Assembly: GCA_045542485.1 (NCBI GenBank)
Contig: JAZQLC010000019.1
Coordinates: 1-64,000 of the forward strand
From: SIG575 sp045542485
GTDB lineage: Bacteria > Bacillota > Clostridia > Oscillospirales > Acutalibacteraceae
DNA length: 64,000 nt
Direction of reading: 5' to 3'
Under the pieces are notes generated by a model, which had not been told where the DNA came from, searched no databases, and saw only the letters and a list, made by a program, of their open reading frames with translations. A program made the translations under genes and the position numbers. Positions 41,852 through 50,840 of the stretch are shown here, in pieces; position 1 is the first letter of the stretch; every line of letters begins with the position of its first letter.

Positions 41852-43134
41852 CAGAAATAACCTCTTTCCGAAACATTTCCCGCAGCGTCAACTGCCACTA
41901 TGGAATATTCGCCATCTTTTTCCGGGGCATATTGAAGAGTACCCGCTTCAACAAAACCTGCTTCTTTATCGTTTCTGTAAATAATATAATGAGAAATACC
42001 GAAATTATCTTCTGACTCTTCCCAGGTGAGAACACCGTCATTTTCTTCGAGATTTGCGGGAGTTGTGGGACAATCTTTTTCCACCACAAAACCATTGTTC
42101 ACATAATCAAGATATGTTTCCTCAAATGCAGAATTTACCGCTGACGGACTATGATAATGGTTATATGAGAAAGTTATAATATTCTCGCAATATCTTGATG
42201 CTATATCAAGCTGACGGGCAAAACGGTCAATCGTACAGGGAACTGAGTTTTTGTTGAGTGTTGCGTGAGGAACAAAAATTCCGCTGATAACACTCTTCTC
42301 TCTTGCGAGAGTAAAATTTTCACAGTTTGCCCAGAGTCTGATATCTTTCTCGCTTGTGTCAACTGCCACACGATACATCTTCCATACTTTTTCCAAATCC
42401 GATTCCTGTATCCACTGTGCACCGACTGCGTCCTGAGGAGCGATAATATCTCCGTCACGGAAGTTGACTTTATTCACAATTTGTGTCCACATACTCTCTG
42501 TGGCTAAAACTGACGGCACAGAAAGATATTCCGTGTAGAACGGACTTATCATAACGGGTTTATCTTCGGGCATAGCCTCAATAACAATGTTAAGACCTTT
42601 TATAATGTTGCCCAGCGACAACTTCATATTGATTGCATTACTGATTTCAGGAGTGAAATAGAAACCGTAAACGCCCTCGTATTTTTCTGAAATTTCTTCT
42701 GTCATATCCGCCATAACAGAACAGATATCAAGATATGTTTTGCCGATAGCAGATTCGGTCCACCAGTTATCAAACATTGCAAGACCCACAAAAACTTTGA
42801 TTCCGCTACCCTCACAGGCCTTAAGGGCTGAGCCGATTACGTCGCTGTGGGTTTCAGTTCCGGCAAAAACTTCCAGCTCTGAAGGATAGTAAAGTTCCCA
42901 CGCACCACTTGCGGAAAGATTGGCAGTATCCTGAACAATCAGATATTCAATACCTGCCCTTTTCATATTTTCAACTTCTTCTGCCCAGCGCTCATCATCC
43001 CAGTAAGAACTCATCCACGACTGAATGAATGTTCCGTTATACGCAGGGTCGCACCTTCTTTCAGGTGTTTCTCCGAATGGCAGAAGTGATATAACAAGAG
43101 CAAAAAATGCAGATAAAATTTTAACCAACTTCAT
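41851..43134 (-). CDS. Secreted DUF4434 TIM-barrel protein
   Basis: 427 residues. Signal peptide (KILSAFFALVISLLPFG). The DUF4434 domain (NGTFIQSW, GIEYLIVQDTA, GVYGFYFTPEIS, MISPFYT) is a glycoside-hydrolase-like barrel of unproven activity. The last 85 residues look like a fibronectin-III or similar beta domain (NFGISHYIIYRND, VDAAGNVSE). AAAGGAGAGG precedes the ATG. First gene of an operon with two chromate-transporter halves and YhhN, an odd association for an extracellular sugar enzyme. Confidence 0.82.
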   Translation of the reverse strand: MKLVKILSAFFALVISLLPFGETPERRCDPAYNGTFIQSWMSSYWDDERWAEEVENMKRAGIEYLIVQDTANLSASGAWELYYPSELEVFAGTETHSDVIGSALKACEGSGIKVFVGLAMFDNWWTESAIGKTYLDICSVMADMTEEISEKYEGVYGFYFTPEISNAINMKLSLGNIIKGLNIVIEAMPEDKPVMISPFYTEYLSVPSVLATESMWTQIVNKVNFRDGDIIAPQDAVGAQWIQESDLEKVWKMYRVAVDTSEKDIRLWANCENFTLAREKSVISGIFVPHATLNKNSVPCTIDRFARQLDIASRYCENIITFSYNHYHSPSAVNSAFEETYLDYVNNGFVVEKDCPTTPANLEENDGVLTWEESEDNFGISHYIIYRNDKEAGFVEAGTLQYAPEKDGEYSIVAVDAAGNVSERGYF

Positions 43135-43153
43135 CCTCTCCTTTCAACAATAT

Positions 43154-43182
43154 ATTAAACCATATTTTTGTCATAAAATCAA
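43154..43182 (-). promoter_or_regulatory. Promoter of DUF4434-chrA-chrA-yhhN operon
   Basis: Minus-strand -35 TTGATT (43177-43182), 17-bp spacer, -10 TTTAAT (43154-43159). Confidence 0.6.
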
Positions 43183-43185
43183 TAG

Positions 43186-43220
43186 AAAGCGGAAGTCACC
43201 TTAAAGATAACTTCCGCTTT
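43186..43220 (-). terminator. Terminator of the feo operon
   Basis: Stem AAAGCGGAAGT / ACTTCCGCTTT with 13-nt loop, directly after the stop of the Cys-rich protein. Confidence 0.8.
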
Positions 43221-43222
43221 TT

Positions 43223-43381
43223 TTATTTTGTGTTGTGGCAGAATTCTTTGTTGGCACATCCGCCGCAGGAGCCGCAACCACAAGAACTTTTTCCTTTTTT
43301 TCTATTTATTGCTCCTTTGACGATAATTGCCACAAAAACTGCCGCAACAATCATTCCTACAACAATTGTCTGCCAATTCAT
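43223..43381 (-). CDS. FeoB-associated Cys-rich membrane protein
   Basis: 52 residues: one N-terminal helix (IVVGMIVAAVFVAIIVKGAI), then basic residues and a CGCGSCGGC cluster. This is the typical small FeoB-linked protein of Firmicutes, thought to assist ferrous iron transport at the membrane. Starts 12 bp after feoB. Confidence 0.9.
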   Translation of the reverse strand: MNWQTIVVGMIVAAVFVAIIVKGAINRKKGKSSCGCGSCGGCANKEFCHNTK

Positions 43382-43392
43382 AAAGTTTCTCC

Positions 43393-45579
43393 TTATTTCT
43401 TAAGAGCTTTTGTTTCGTATCTGTTTTTTCTGAAAATCATATACAGAAGTAGCGCAAGGAAAACAATTGCAACTCCCGTCCAGACAGTGAAAACTCCCGT
43501 TGAGAAGAAAACGCCGAACTGATATATAATAAGCGAAATGACATATGCAAAAAGAGTCATATAACCGATAGCCGCTGCTGTCCATTTTGCACTGTTCATT
43601 TCTTTCTTTATGGCGCCCATCGCTGCGAAACAAGGTGCACAAAGAAGATTGAATACCATAAAAGAATATCCTGAGAGTTTGTTTCCTTCAAAAAATTCAA
43701 GACCCATACTCACATAGTCTGTTTCGCCCATTGATGAAAGTGCACCGAAAACGCCGACAACCTCTTCCTTTGCCACAAGTCCGAGAATTGTGGCAACAGC
43801 TGCCTGCCATTTTCCGAAACCGAGGGGAACAAAAGCAACTGCAAGGATGCTTCCGAGAGCGTTGAGAATTGAATTTTCTCCGTCGGCTACATAGTGAACT
43901 CCGCCTGTGAAAGAAATACTGTTAAGCACCCAGATTACCACACTCGCTGCAAGGATAACCGTACCTGCGCGTTTGACGAATGACCATCCTCTTTCCCCCG
44001 TTGTTCTCAGAACATTTGATGCTACGGGAAGATGATATGACGGAAGCTCCATAACAAACGGTGCTGCGTCGCCTGAGAAAGGCTTTGTCTTTTTGAGTAT
44101 CAGACCTGAAATAACAACAGCACATATACCAATCAGATATGCAGATGTTGCAATAAAAGCATTTCCGCCGAAAAGTGCTCCTGCAATCATACCTACCAAA
44201 GGCATTTTTGCACCGCAGGGAATAAACGCAGTTGTCATAATCGTCATTCTTCTGTCGCGTTCCTGTTCAATTGTACGCGAAGCCATAATTCCGGGAACAC
44301 TGCAGCCGGATCCCACAAGAAGCGGAATAAAGCTTTTCCCCGAGAGACCGAATTTTCTGAAAAGTCTGTCCATAATAAATGCCACTCTTGACATATATCC
44401 GCAATCTTCCAGAAGAGAGAGAAGCAGGAAAAGCACAAGCATCTGAGGTACGAAACCGAGAACCGCACCTACGCCGCCTACAATACCGTCCTGAATAAGG
44501 CTGTAAAGCCACGGCACAATTACAGATGAGCCGTCCTTTGTAAGAAGAACCTTATCAAGAAGCTCGGGTACGCTGAGCCAGTTTGCCATAAATGCAGGAA
44601 GGTCTCCCGATGCCGCCATTTCACTGAACGAGCCGAAAAGGCCGTCATTCATAAAAGCAACTGTCCAGTCGCCTATCGTGCCTATCGACAGCGTATAAAC
44701 GAGGAACATAATAAGTGCAAATATGGGAAGTGCAAGCATTCTGTTTGTAAGTACCTTGTCGATTTTATCAGAAGTAGAAAGTCTGCCGAGGCTTTTCTTG
44801 TCATAACAGCCCTTGAGAATTCTGTCAATATAAAGATATCTCTCGTTTGTGATGATACTTTCTGCGTCATCGTCAAACTCTGTTTCCACATGAACAATAT
44901 CCTTTTCTATATGTTCAACAATATCCTTGTCAATTCTCAGTTGTTCAATAACCTTGCTGTCACGTTCAAATATTTTTATTGCATACCATCTCTGCTGAGT
45001 AAGAGGCATATTATGTACGGTTGCTTCCTCGATGTGAGCAAGTGCGTGTTCAACTTCACCTGAGAAAATGTGAGAGGGCTCCATCTTTTTGCTCTTCGCC
45101 GCAAGAATTGCAGCCTCTGCCGCTTCAAAAACACCATCGCCCTTAAGTGCAGAAATTTCAACTACCTTACAGCCGAGCTTAAGTCCCAGCTTTTCAGTAT
45201 CAATCGTGTCGCTTTTTTTTCTGACGATATCCATCATATTTATGGCTATAACAACCGGAATACCAAGCTCCATAAGCTGAGTGGTCAGATAAAGATTTCT
45301 CTCAAGGTTTGTGCCGTCAACAATGTTGAGTATTGCATCGGGTCTTTCGCCTACAAGATAATTTCTTGCAACAACCTCTTCAAGAGTATAGGGGGAAAGA
45401 GAATAAATACCAGGAAGGTCGGTTATGATTACATCCTCGTATTTTTTCAGTTTGCCCTCTTTATGCTCAACCGTAACGCCCGGCCAGTTTCCTACATACT
45501 GGTTTGAGCCTGTGAGAATATTGAACAAAGTTGTCTTTCCACAGTTGGGGTTACCTGCAAGTGCAATTTTTAAATCCAT
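43393..45579 (-). CDS. feoB: Ferrous iron transport protein B
   Basis: 728 residues. G-domain with GNPNCGKTTLFN (G1), DLPGIYSLSPYT (G3) and INMMD (G4), then the helical GDI region and two GATE membrane domains (VGSGCSVPGIMASRT, FIPCGAKMPL). Imports Fe2+ across the cytoplasmic membrane. Length and domain order are complete. Follows feoA by 30 bp. Confidence 0.97.
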   Translation of the reverse strand: MDLKIALAGNPNCGKTTLFNILTGSNQYVGNWPGVTVEHKEGKLKKYEDVIITDLPGIYSLSPYTLEEVVARNYLVGERPDAILNIVDGTNLERNLYLTTQLMELGIPVVIAINMMDIVRKKSDTIDTEKLGLKLGCKVVEISALKGDGVFEAAEAAILAAKSKKMEPSHIFSGEVEHALAHIEEATVHNMPLTQQRWYAIKIFERDSKVIEQLRIDKDIVEHIEKDIVHVETEFDDDAESIITNERYLYIDRILKGCYDKKSLGRLSTSDKIDKVLTNRMLALPIFALIMFLVYTLSIGTIGDWTVAFMNDGLFGSFSEMAASGDLPAFMANWLSVPELLDKVLLTKDGSSVIVPWLYSLIQDGIVGGVGAVLGFVPQMLVLFLLLSLLEDCGYMSRVAFIMDRLFRKFGLSGKSFIPLLVGSGCSVPGIMASRTIEQERDRRMTIMTTAFIPCGAKMPLVGMIAGALFGGNAFIATSAYLIGICAVVISGLILKKTKPFSGDAAPFVMELPSYHLPVASNVLRTTGERGWSFVKRAGTVILAASVVIWVLNSISFTGGVHYVADGENSILNALGSILAVAFVPLGFGKWQAAVATILGLVAKEEVVGVFGALSSMGETDYVSMGLEFFEGNKLSGYSFMVFNLLCAPCFAAMGAIKKEMNSAKWTAAAIGYMTLFAYVISLIIYQFGVFFSTGVFTVWTGVAIVFLALLLYMIFRKNRYETKALKK

Positions 45580-45609
45580 TTACATTTCCTTTCTTCGTTT
45601 CGGCTAAGC

Positions 45610-45834
45610 TTATTTCTCAATTTCTATCATTTCTGCGTCTGCTTTTCTCAGTGAAAGCTCATATCCTCTGACCATCACTTCGATAGGGTCGCCGAGAGGT
45701 GCTGCCTTACGGACATAGATTTCAACGCCCTTTGTGATTCCCATATCCATAATTCTGCGCTTTATTGCCCCTTCACCGTGAAGCTTAACAACCTTTACGG
45801 TTGAGCCGATTTTCGCATCTTTCAAAGTTCTCAT
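45610..45834 (-). CDS. feoA: Ferrous iron transport protein A
   Basis: 74 residues, SH3-like FeoA domain (GEGAIKRRIMDMGIT, PLGDPIEVMVRGYELSLRK). Partners FeoB. The ATG at 45834 has GGGAG about eight bases upstream; the in-frame ATG at 45849 lacks an SD. Confidence 0.93.
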   Translation of the reverse strand: MRTLKDAKIGSTVKVVKLHGEGAIKRRIMDMGITKGVEIYVRKAAPLGDPIEVMVRGYELSLRKADAEMIEIEK

Positions 45835-45864
45835 TTTTTCATCTCCCATAATGAGAAGTTTCTG

Positions 45865-45882
45865 AGTTAGTATAAGCTAACT
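45865..45882. promoter_or_regulatory. Candidate metal-regulator operator 1 (AGTTAG-N6-CTAACT)
   Basis: Perfect 6-bp inverted repeat with 6-bp spacer, sitting at about +2 to +20 of the feo transcript. The TTAG/CTAA half-sites recall DtxR/IdeR boxes, which control feo genes in several Gram-positives. Confidence 0.6.
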
Positions 45883-45890
45883 ACATATAT

Positions 45891-45919
45891 ATGATAATAA
45901 AATCCGTTAAAAAAGTCAA
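45891..45919 (-). promoter_or_regulatory. Promoter of feoA-feoB
   Basis: Minus-strand -35 TTGACT (45914-45919), 17-bp spacer, -10 TATCAT (45891-45896); start near 45884. Confidence 0.75.
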
Positions 45920-45960
45920 TAATTTTCTGCTGATTTTTAATTTTCGTCACTTTGTCAATC

Positions 45961-45978
45961 GGTTAGGTTTTACTAACT
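45961..45978. promoter_or_regulatory. Candidate metal-regulator operator 2 (GGTTAG-N6-CTAACT)
   Basis: Same architecture as operator 1, 96 bp away, upstream of the feo -35. Two matching palindromes flanking one promoter strengthen the case for a dedicated regulator. Confidence 0.5.
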
Positions 45979-46006
45979 CATTATTTTATAAAAATACACA
46001 AAAAAC

Positions 46007-46036
46007 GCCACCCTCAGATTATCCTCTGAGAGTGGC
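46007..46036 (-). terminator. Terminator of the NSS transporter gene
   Basis: Stem GCCAC-CTCAGA / TCTGAG-GTGGC with single mismatch; T run on the minus-strand exit side. Confidence 0.85.
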
Positions 46037-46050
46037 AGAGTTTATTTGCT

Positions 46051-47406
46051 TTAGATTTTCATAATTCCCAGCGCATCAAGAATTGACGAAGCAAGAATCA
46101 GCACGATAAAAATCGGAGCCACATATTTAATAACAATTGTGAAGAGGGTTTTAGCCTTGAACTTGCCTCCGATTTCCATTTCTTCGATGAGTGCCTTAGG
46201 TTTGAGGACATAGCCGACAAAGATACAGGTCAGAAGAGCAACTATGGGCATCAGCACACTGTTACTTGCAAAATCAAAGAAATCAAGGAATGCCATACCG
46301 AACAGCTTGATATCTGCCCATGTTCCGTAACCGAGAGCAGAGGGAACGCCGAGGACAATACATCCGATGAAAACCACGAGGCAGGTAACTTTTCTGTTCC
46401 AGCCCAGCTTATCTCTTACGATTGAAACAACTGTTTCCATAAGAGAAATAGAAGATGTAAGTGCTGCAAAAAGAACAAGCACAAAGAAAACAATACCTAC
46501 GATTGTTCCGCCCTTCATAGCGTCAAAAACCTTAGGAAGAGTAACAAACATAAGTCCGGGGCCCTTGCCGAGAGCATCCTTGTCACCGCCGGAGAAAGCG
46601 AAAACAGCGGGAATAACCATAAGACCTGCAAGGAAAGCGATACCTGTGTCGAAAACTTCAATCTGTCTTACAGATTTTTCGATAGACACATCTTTCTTCA
46701 TATAGGAGCCGTAGGTAATCATAATACCCATAGCAAGTGACATTGAATAGAAGAGCTGACCCATAGCAGCAAGGAAAGTGTTCACTGAAAGGTCCTTGAT
46801 GTTAGGAGTGAAGTAATATTTAACGCCCTCCATAGCACCGGGAAGAGTCATTGAATAAATTGCAACAAAAATCGTCAATGCAACAAGTATGGGCATCATA
46901 ACCTTGCTGACTTTTTCAACACCCTTTTCAACACCCAGAAGAACAATAAGTGCCGTAATGCCGAGGAAAAGCAAAAACCATCCGATAGGCTCCACGGGCT
47001 GTGTGATGAATGTGTCAAAATATCCGTCGTGTGCCGCATCAGCTGCGCCACCCGCAACGAACACATAAAGATATTTTGAAACCCATCCGCCTATTACGCA
47101 ATAATAGGGAAGAATAATTGCAGGAACAATTGCTCCCAACCAACCTACAAAACCAAATCTCTTATCGAGTTTTTTGTATGCTCCGATTGCGCTAAGACCT
47201 GTTTTTCTGCCGATTGCAATTTCTGCGCACATAAGAGCGAAACCGAAAGTAACCGCAAGAGCAATATAGACAAGAAGGAAAATACCTCCGCCGTATTTAG
47301 CAGCAAGGTATGGAAAACGCCAGATGTTGCCAAGACCTACCGCTGAACCTGCAGCTGCAAGAACAAAACCGATTTTGCCTGTAAAGCTACTTCTTTTTTC
47401 AGCCAT
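46051..47406 (-). CDS. Sodium-dependent amino-acid transporter (NSS/SNF family)
   Basis: 451 residues, about eleven to twelve helices. GFVLAAAGSAVGLGNIWRFP and KYGGGIFLL form the helix-1 Na+/substrate site of NSS proteins; ATYGS-like and ALTSSISLMET regions also fit. The ATG at 47406 follows AGGAGG; the longer frame is not coding. Imports a neutral amino acid or similar solute with Na+; substrate unknown. Confidence 0.92.
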   Translation of the reverse strand: MAEKRSSFTGKIGFVLAAAGSAVGLGNIWRFPYLAAKYGGGIFLLVYIALAVTFGFALMCAEIAIGRKTGLSAIGAYKKLDKRFGFVGWLGAIVPAIILPYYCVIGGWVSKYLYVFVAGGAADAAHDGYFDTFITQPVEPIGWFLLFLGITALIVLLGVEKGVEKVSKVMMPILVALTIFVAIYSMTLPGAMEGVKYYFTPNIKDLSVNTFLAAMGQLFYSMSLAMGIMITYGSYMKKDVSIEKSVRQIEVFDTGIAFLAGLMVIPAVFAFSGGDKDALGKGPGLMFVTLPKVFDAMKGGTIVGIVFFVLVLFAALTSSISLMETVVSIVRDKLGWNRKVTCLVVFIGCIVLGVPSALGYGTWADIKLFGMAFLDFFDFASNSVLMPIVALLTCIFVGYVLKPKALIEEMEIGGKFKAKTLFTIVIKYVAPIFIVLILASSILDALGIMKI

Positions 47407-47489
47407 AAAAATACCTCCTGAAAAGTTATTTGTTATATTATACCAATTATTCGTTTTTTCGTCAATGTTTATTAAAAAATACATAAAAA

Positions 47490-47515
47490 AAGGTTGTCCG
47501 AACGCTGACAACCTT
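47490..47515 (-). terminator. Terminator after mutS2
   Basis: Stem AAGGTTGTC / GACAACCTT, loop of eight bases, seven T on the minus strand. Confidence 0.9.
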
Positions 47516-47530
47516 CTTTTTAATTAACCA

Positions 47531-49924
47531 TTATTTAAGCTGAACAATTGTAACACCATTTTCACCCTCGCCGTAAACACCAAGACGGTAGGACTTTATG
47601 AAAGAGTTACCCTTAAGATATTGCTGAACGGCACTGCGAAGAACACCCGTGCCCTTGCCGTGAACAACTGTAAATTCAGAAATACCCAGACGGTAAGCCG
47701 TGTCGATATATCTGTCAAGAGTCATAAGTGCCTCATCGGCAGTCATACCTCTCAGATCAACCTTCGTTTCAGCCTTTGCAGTGCTTCTCGCTTCAAAGTT
47801 TGAACTGCCGCTTCTCTTGGGAGACGCTTTCTTTGTTACCTGTTTTTCAACAAGTCTCAGGTCAGAAATGTGAACACGTGTTTTGATTGCACCTGCAACA
47901 ACACCAACCTCTCCCTTTTTATCAGGAAGGGAAGTGACTTCTGCCTGTTTTCCCAGACTCGCAATCACCACACCGTCGCCGATTTTAAGCTCTCTGGGGA
48001 GAACATAGTTCTCGTCCTGAGCAAGATTCATAACAGGGTCTGCTGCGCTATCCAGAGCTTCCATACCCCTCTTCATCGCTGAACGGGCTCTTCTCGCAAG
48101 GTCAGCAGCATCCTTTGTCTTCTTTTGCTCTTTTTTCAGTTCATCTATCTGTGCAAGGAGTGCATAAGATTCTCTTCTTGCACCCTCAACGATTCTCGCA
48201 GCCTCACCTTTCGCCTTTTCCATTTCTTTTTCGCGAAGAGATGCCATTTCTTCCTTTTGTCTTACAAGCTCTGCTTTCATTCTCTCGGCTTCAGCAAGAA
48301 GCTGTGACGCGCTTTCACGCTCGTCCTCCATCGCCTTGCGTGTTGCTTCAAGTTTGTCATAAACATCTTCAAAGCGTGTGCTTTCGGTGTCCACAAGTTC
48401 TTTTGCTCTTTCCACAATATCTGCAGTCATTCCTAATTTTTCGGAAATAGCAAAAGCATTTGATTTACCGGGCACACCAATAAGAAGCTTGTAAGTCGGT
48501 CTAAGGGTTGCAACATCAAATTCGCAGGAACCGTTTTCAACGCCGGGAGTGTCGACAGCATAAGATTTCAGCTCTGCATAGTGCGTTGTAGCGCCTACCT
48601 TTGCTCCCAGAAGATGCAGTTTTTCAAGTATGGATGTAGCAAGTGCCGCACCCTCTATGGGGTCAGTACCTGCACCTAATTCGTCAATAAGCACAAGGCT
48701 TTTCCCGTCTGCAATTTTCAGAATTTCAATGATATTTGTCATATGTGCGCTGAATGTTGAAAGCGACTGCTCAATGCTCTGCTCGTCACCGATATCTGCA
48801 AGTACACTATCAAAGACAGACACACGGCTTCTGTCAGAAACGGGGAGCATAAGTCCGCACATAGCCATAAGTGACATAAGACCCAGCGTCTTTATTGAAA
48901 CGGTTTTACCACCCGTATTGGGGCCGGTAATTACAAGCGTATCAAAATCATCACCCAGTCTGATATTTACGGGCACAACTCTTTCCTTGGGAATAAGGGG
49001 ATGTCGCGCATTGTTAAGCTCGATAATTCCCTCATCATTGAGAAGAGGCACAGATGCATTCATTCTATAAGCCAGTTGAGCTTTTGCAAAAATAACATTC
49101 AGTTCAACTGCACACTCATAACTGTTTTTTATTGTGTTTGCAAACTCTCCGCACTGTGCAGAAAGCTCTGCAAGAATTCTTTCAATTTCATCTCTTTCCT
49201 GAGACTGAAGAACTTTTATTTCATTGTTTGCTTCAACAACTGCGGCAGGTTCAATGAAAACAGTAGCACCCGAAGAGGATGTGTCGTGAACAAGACCTGC
49301 GATTTCTCCTCTGTGCTCATTCTTTACGGGCACGACAAATCTGCCGTTACGCATAGTGATAATGTTTTCCTGAAGATATTTCTGATTACCTGATGAACGG
49401 ATAAGTTTATCAAGTTTTTCTCTTATGTTTGATTCCTGATGTCTTATTTTTCTTCTGATAGTCTGCAGAAGCGGTGACGCATTGTCGCTGACCTCTTCCT
49501 CTGAAACAATGGCATTTGTAATTGCATCCTCCAGAAATTTGTTGGGGCTGAGCGCATCAAAATAAACATCAAGAACTGTGTCAACACCTGAATTCGTACT
49601 TCTCCACGTAACGATTGAACGGATAACGTGAAGCACCGACGCAATATCGAGAAGCTCTTTCATATTCAGAACACTTCCCGCATCTGCACGGCTCAGAGCG
49701 TTGTTTACATTCTTAAGTCCTCCGAAAGCAGGACCGCCGAAACGTGCAAGGAGCATATGTGCATCTCTTGTCTGATTAAGAAGTGCCTCTGCCATTTTCA
49801 GAGAAGTTTCAGGTTTAAGAGATAACGCCGTCTCCCTTGCATCGGGACAGGCTGTATGTTCACTGAGCATTTCAAGAACTTTCGGCAGTTCGAGGGCATT
49901 AAGGTCCCTTTGTCTGAATTTCAT
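47531..49924 (-). CDS. mutS2: MutS2 ATPase/endonuclease
   Basis: 797 residues. Walker A ITGPNTGGKTVS, Walker B VLIDELGAGTDP, a long coiled coil (residues about 520-640) and a C-terminal Smr nuclease domain (VDLRGMTADEALM, VVHGKGTGVLR). Acts on branched DNA/recombination and, in Bacillus, on collided ribosomes. Last gene of the recO-side cluster, 19 bp after recO. Confidence 0.96.
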   Translation of the reverse strand: MKFRQRDLNALELPKVLEMLSEHTACPDARETALSLKPETSLKMAEALLNQTRDAHMLLARFGGPAFGGLKNVNNALSRADAGSVLNMKELLDIASVLHVIRSIVTWRSTNSGVDTVLDVYFDALSPNKFLEDAITNAIVSEEEVSDNASPLLQTIRRKIRHQESNIREKLDKLIRSSGNQKYLQENIITMRNGRFVVPVKNEHRGEIAGLVHDTSSSGATVFIEPAAVVEANNEIKVLQSQERDEIERILAELSAQCGEFANTIKNSYECAVELNVIFAKAQLAYRMNASVPLLNDEGIIELNNARHPLIPKERVVPVNIRLGDDFDTLVITGPNTGGKTVSIKTLGLMSLMAMCGLMLPVSDRSRVSVFDSVLADIGDEQSIEQSLSTFSAHMTNIIEILKIADGKSLVLIDELGAGTDPIEGAALATSILEKLHLLGAKVGATTHYAELKSYAVDTPGVENGSCEFDVATLRPTYKLLIGVPGKSNAFAISEKLGMTADIVERAKELVDTESTRFEDVYDKLEATRKAMEDERESASQLLAEAERMKAELVRQKEEMASLREKEMEKAKGEAARIVEGARRESYALLAQIDELKKEQKKTKDAADLARRARSAMKRGMEALDSAADPVMNLAQDENYVLPRELKIGDGVVIASLGKQAEVTSLPDKKGEVGVVAGAIKTRVHISDLRLVEKQVTKKASPKRSGSSNFEARSTAKAETKVDLRGMTADEALMTLDRYIDTAYRLGISEFTVVHGKGTGVLRSAVQQYLKGNSFIKSYRLGVYGEGENGVTIVQLK

Positions 49925-49943
49925 ATCCTTAACACCTTACCTT

Positions 49944-50666
49944 TCATAATATGTGATAAAAATCAAGAGTCCTGAAATTTCTCTGCAGAATAGACAGAGT
50001 ATATTTTTCCGTCAGTACGGATAAAGCTTCAAGACTTGACTCATTAAGATTAAAATTAAAAATTTTCTGTCTGTCGCTGAGAACGATATATCTCACTGCA
50101 GAAATAACACTCATCGGCACTCTGATTCCCGAACCGACACAATGTGAGCAGAAGATATTTCCGTTCATCGTATCAAAAAACATATATTCATCTTCATATT
50201 TTCCGCATTCCTCACAAGCAACAATATTCGGCATATAGCCGCTGAGAGATAGTATGGAAAGCTCGAAAACGGATTTGATAAGTTTCTCGTGACGCTTATC
50301 ATTCATCAGGAGCATAAGGGAATTTAGCATAAGCTTCAGATATTCCTCACTGTCCTCTTTTTCAGGCACAAGACATTCACACAGCTCTGCAAAATACTGG
50401 GCAAGAGCAATTTTCTTTACATCATTTCTCAGGTTGAAAAAAACCTCTTTAGGCTTTGCCGCCTCAATTATGTAAGAACCCTGCTTCTCGGCAATACCGA
50501 AATCGGAAAAAGCAAAAAGCTGAGTTGCAGCGCCTGTGCGTGAGCTGATTTTTTTTGCGCCGTAAACATAGGCTCTCACAAGCCCCGAGGAACGCGTGAG
50601 AACAGTAACTGTCCTGTTCTGCTCACCTGAGCTTTTCTCTCTGATTATCAGACCGTCTGTGTTCAT
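49944..50666 (-). CDS. recO: DNA repair protein RecO
   Basis: 240 residues: N-terminal OB fold (LIIREKSSGEQNRTVTVLT, YVYGAKK) and C-terminal helical domain with a zinc site (CEECGKYEDE, FCSHC). Loads RecA/anneals ssDNA. Its start overlaps the small yqzL-like gene. Confidence 0.95.
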   Translation of the reverse strand: MNTDGLIIREKSSGEQNRTVTVLTRSSGLVRAYVYGAKKISSRTGAATQLFAFSDFGIAEKQGSYIIEAAKPKEVFFNLRNDVKKIALAQYFAELCECLVPEKEDSEEYLKLMLNSLMLLMNDKRHEKLIKSVFELSILSLSGYMPNIVACEECGKYEDEYMFFDTMNGNIFCSHCVGSGIRVPMSVISAVRYIVLSDRQKIFNFNLNESSLEALSVLTEKYTLSILQRNFRTLDFYHIL

Positions 50667-50772
50667 CGGGTTCAGCCTTTTCCTTTCTTTTTTTGTCTGT
50701 GCAGTAATTCAGATAATCGTCAACCTTTCCACTGAGCACAAATTTATTCCACAACATTTCGTTTCTGTCCAT
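50623..50772 (-). CDS. yqzL: YqzL-like small protein
   Basis: 49 residues from ATG 50772 with AGGAGG eight bases upstream. LWNKFVLSGKVDDYLNY matches the YqzL pattern (W-x-x-F-x-x-TG-x-x-x-YL) and the location between era and recO is the same as in Bacillus. The C-terminal 15 residues are encoded over the recO start in another frame. Function unknown. Confidence 0.8.
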   Translation of the reverse strand: MDRNEMLWNKFVLSGKVDDYLNYCTDKKRKEKAEPDEHRRSDNQREKLR

Positions 50773-50840
50773 TTGCTTCGCCTCCTGCAAATAATTTCTG
50801 CAGAAAAAGCGAAAATACTCAGTGGAAATTTTTTCTTTTG

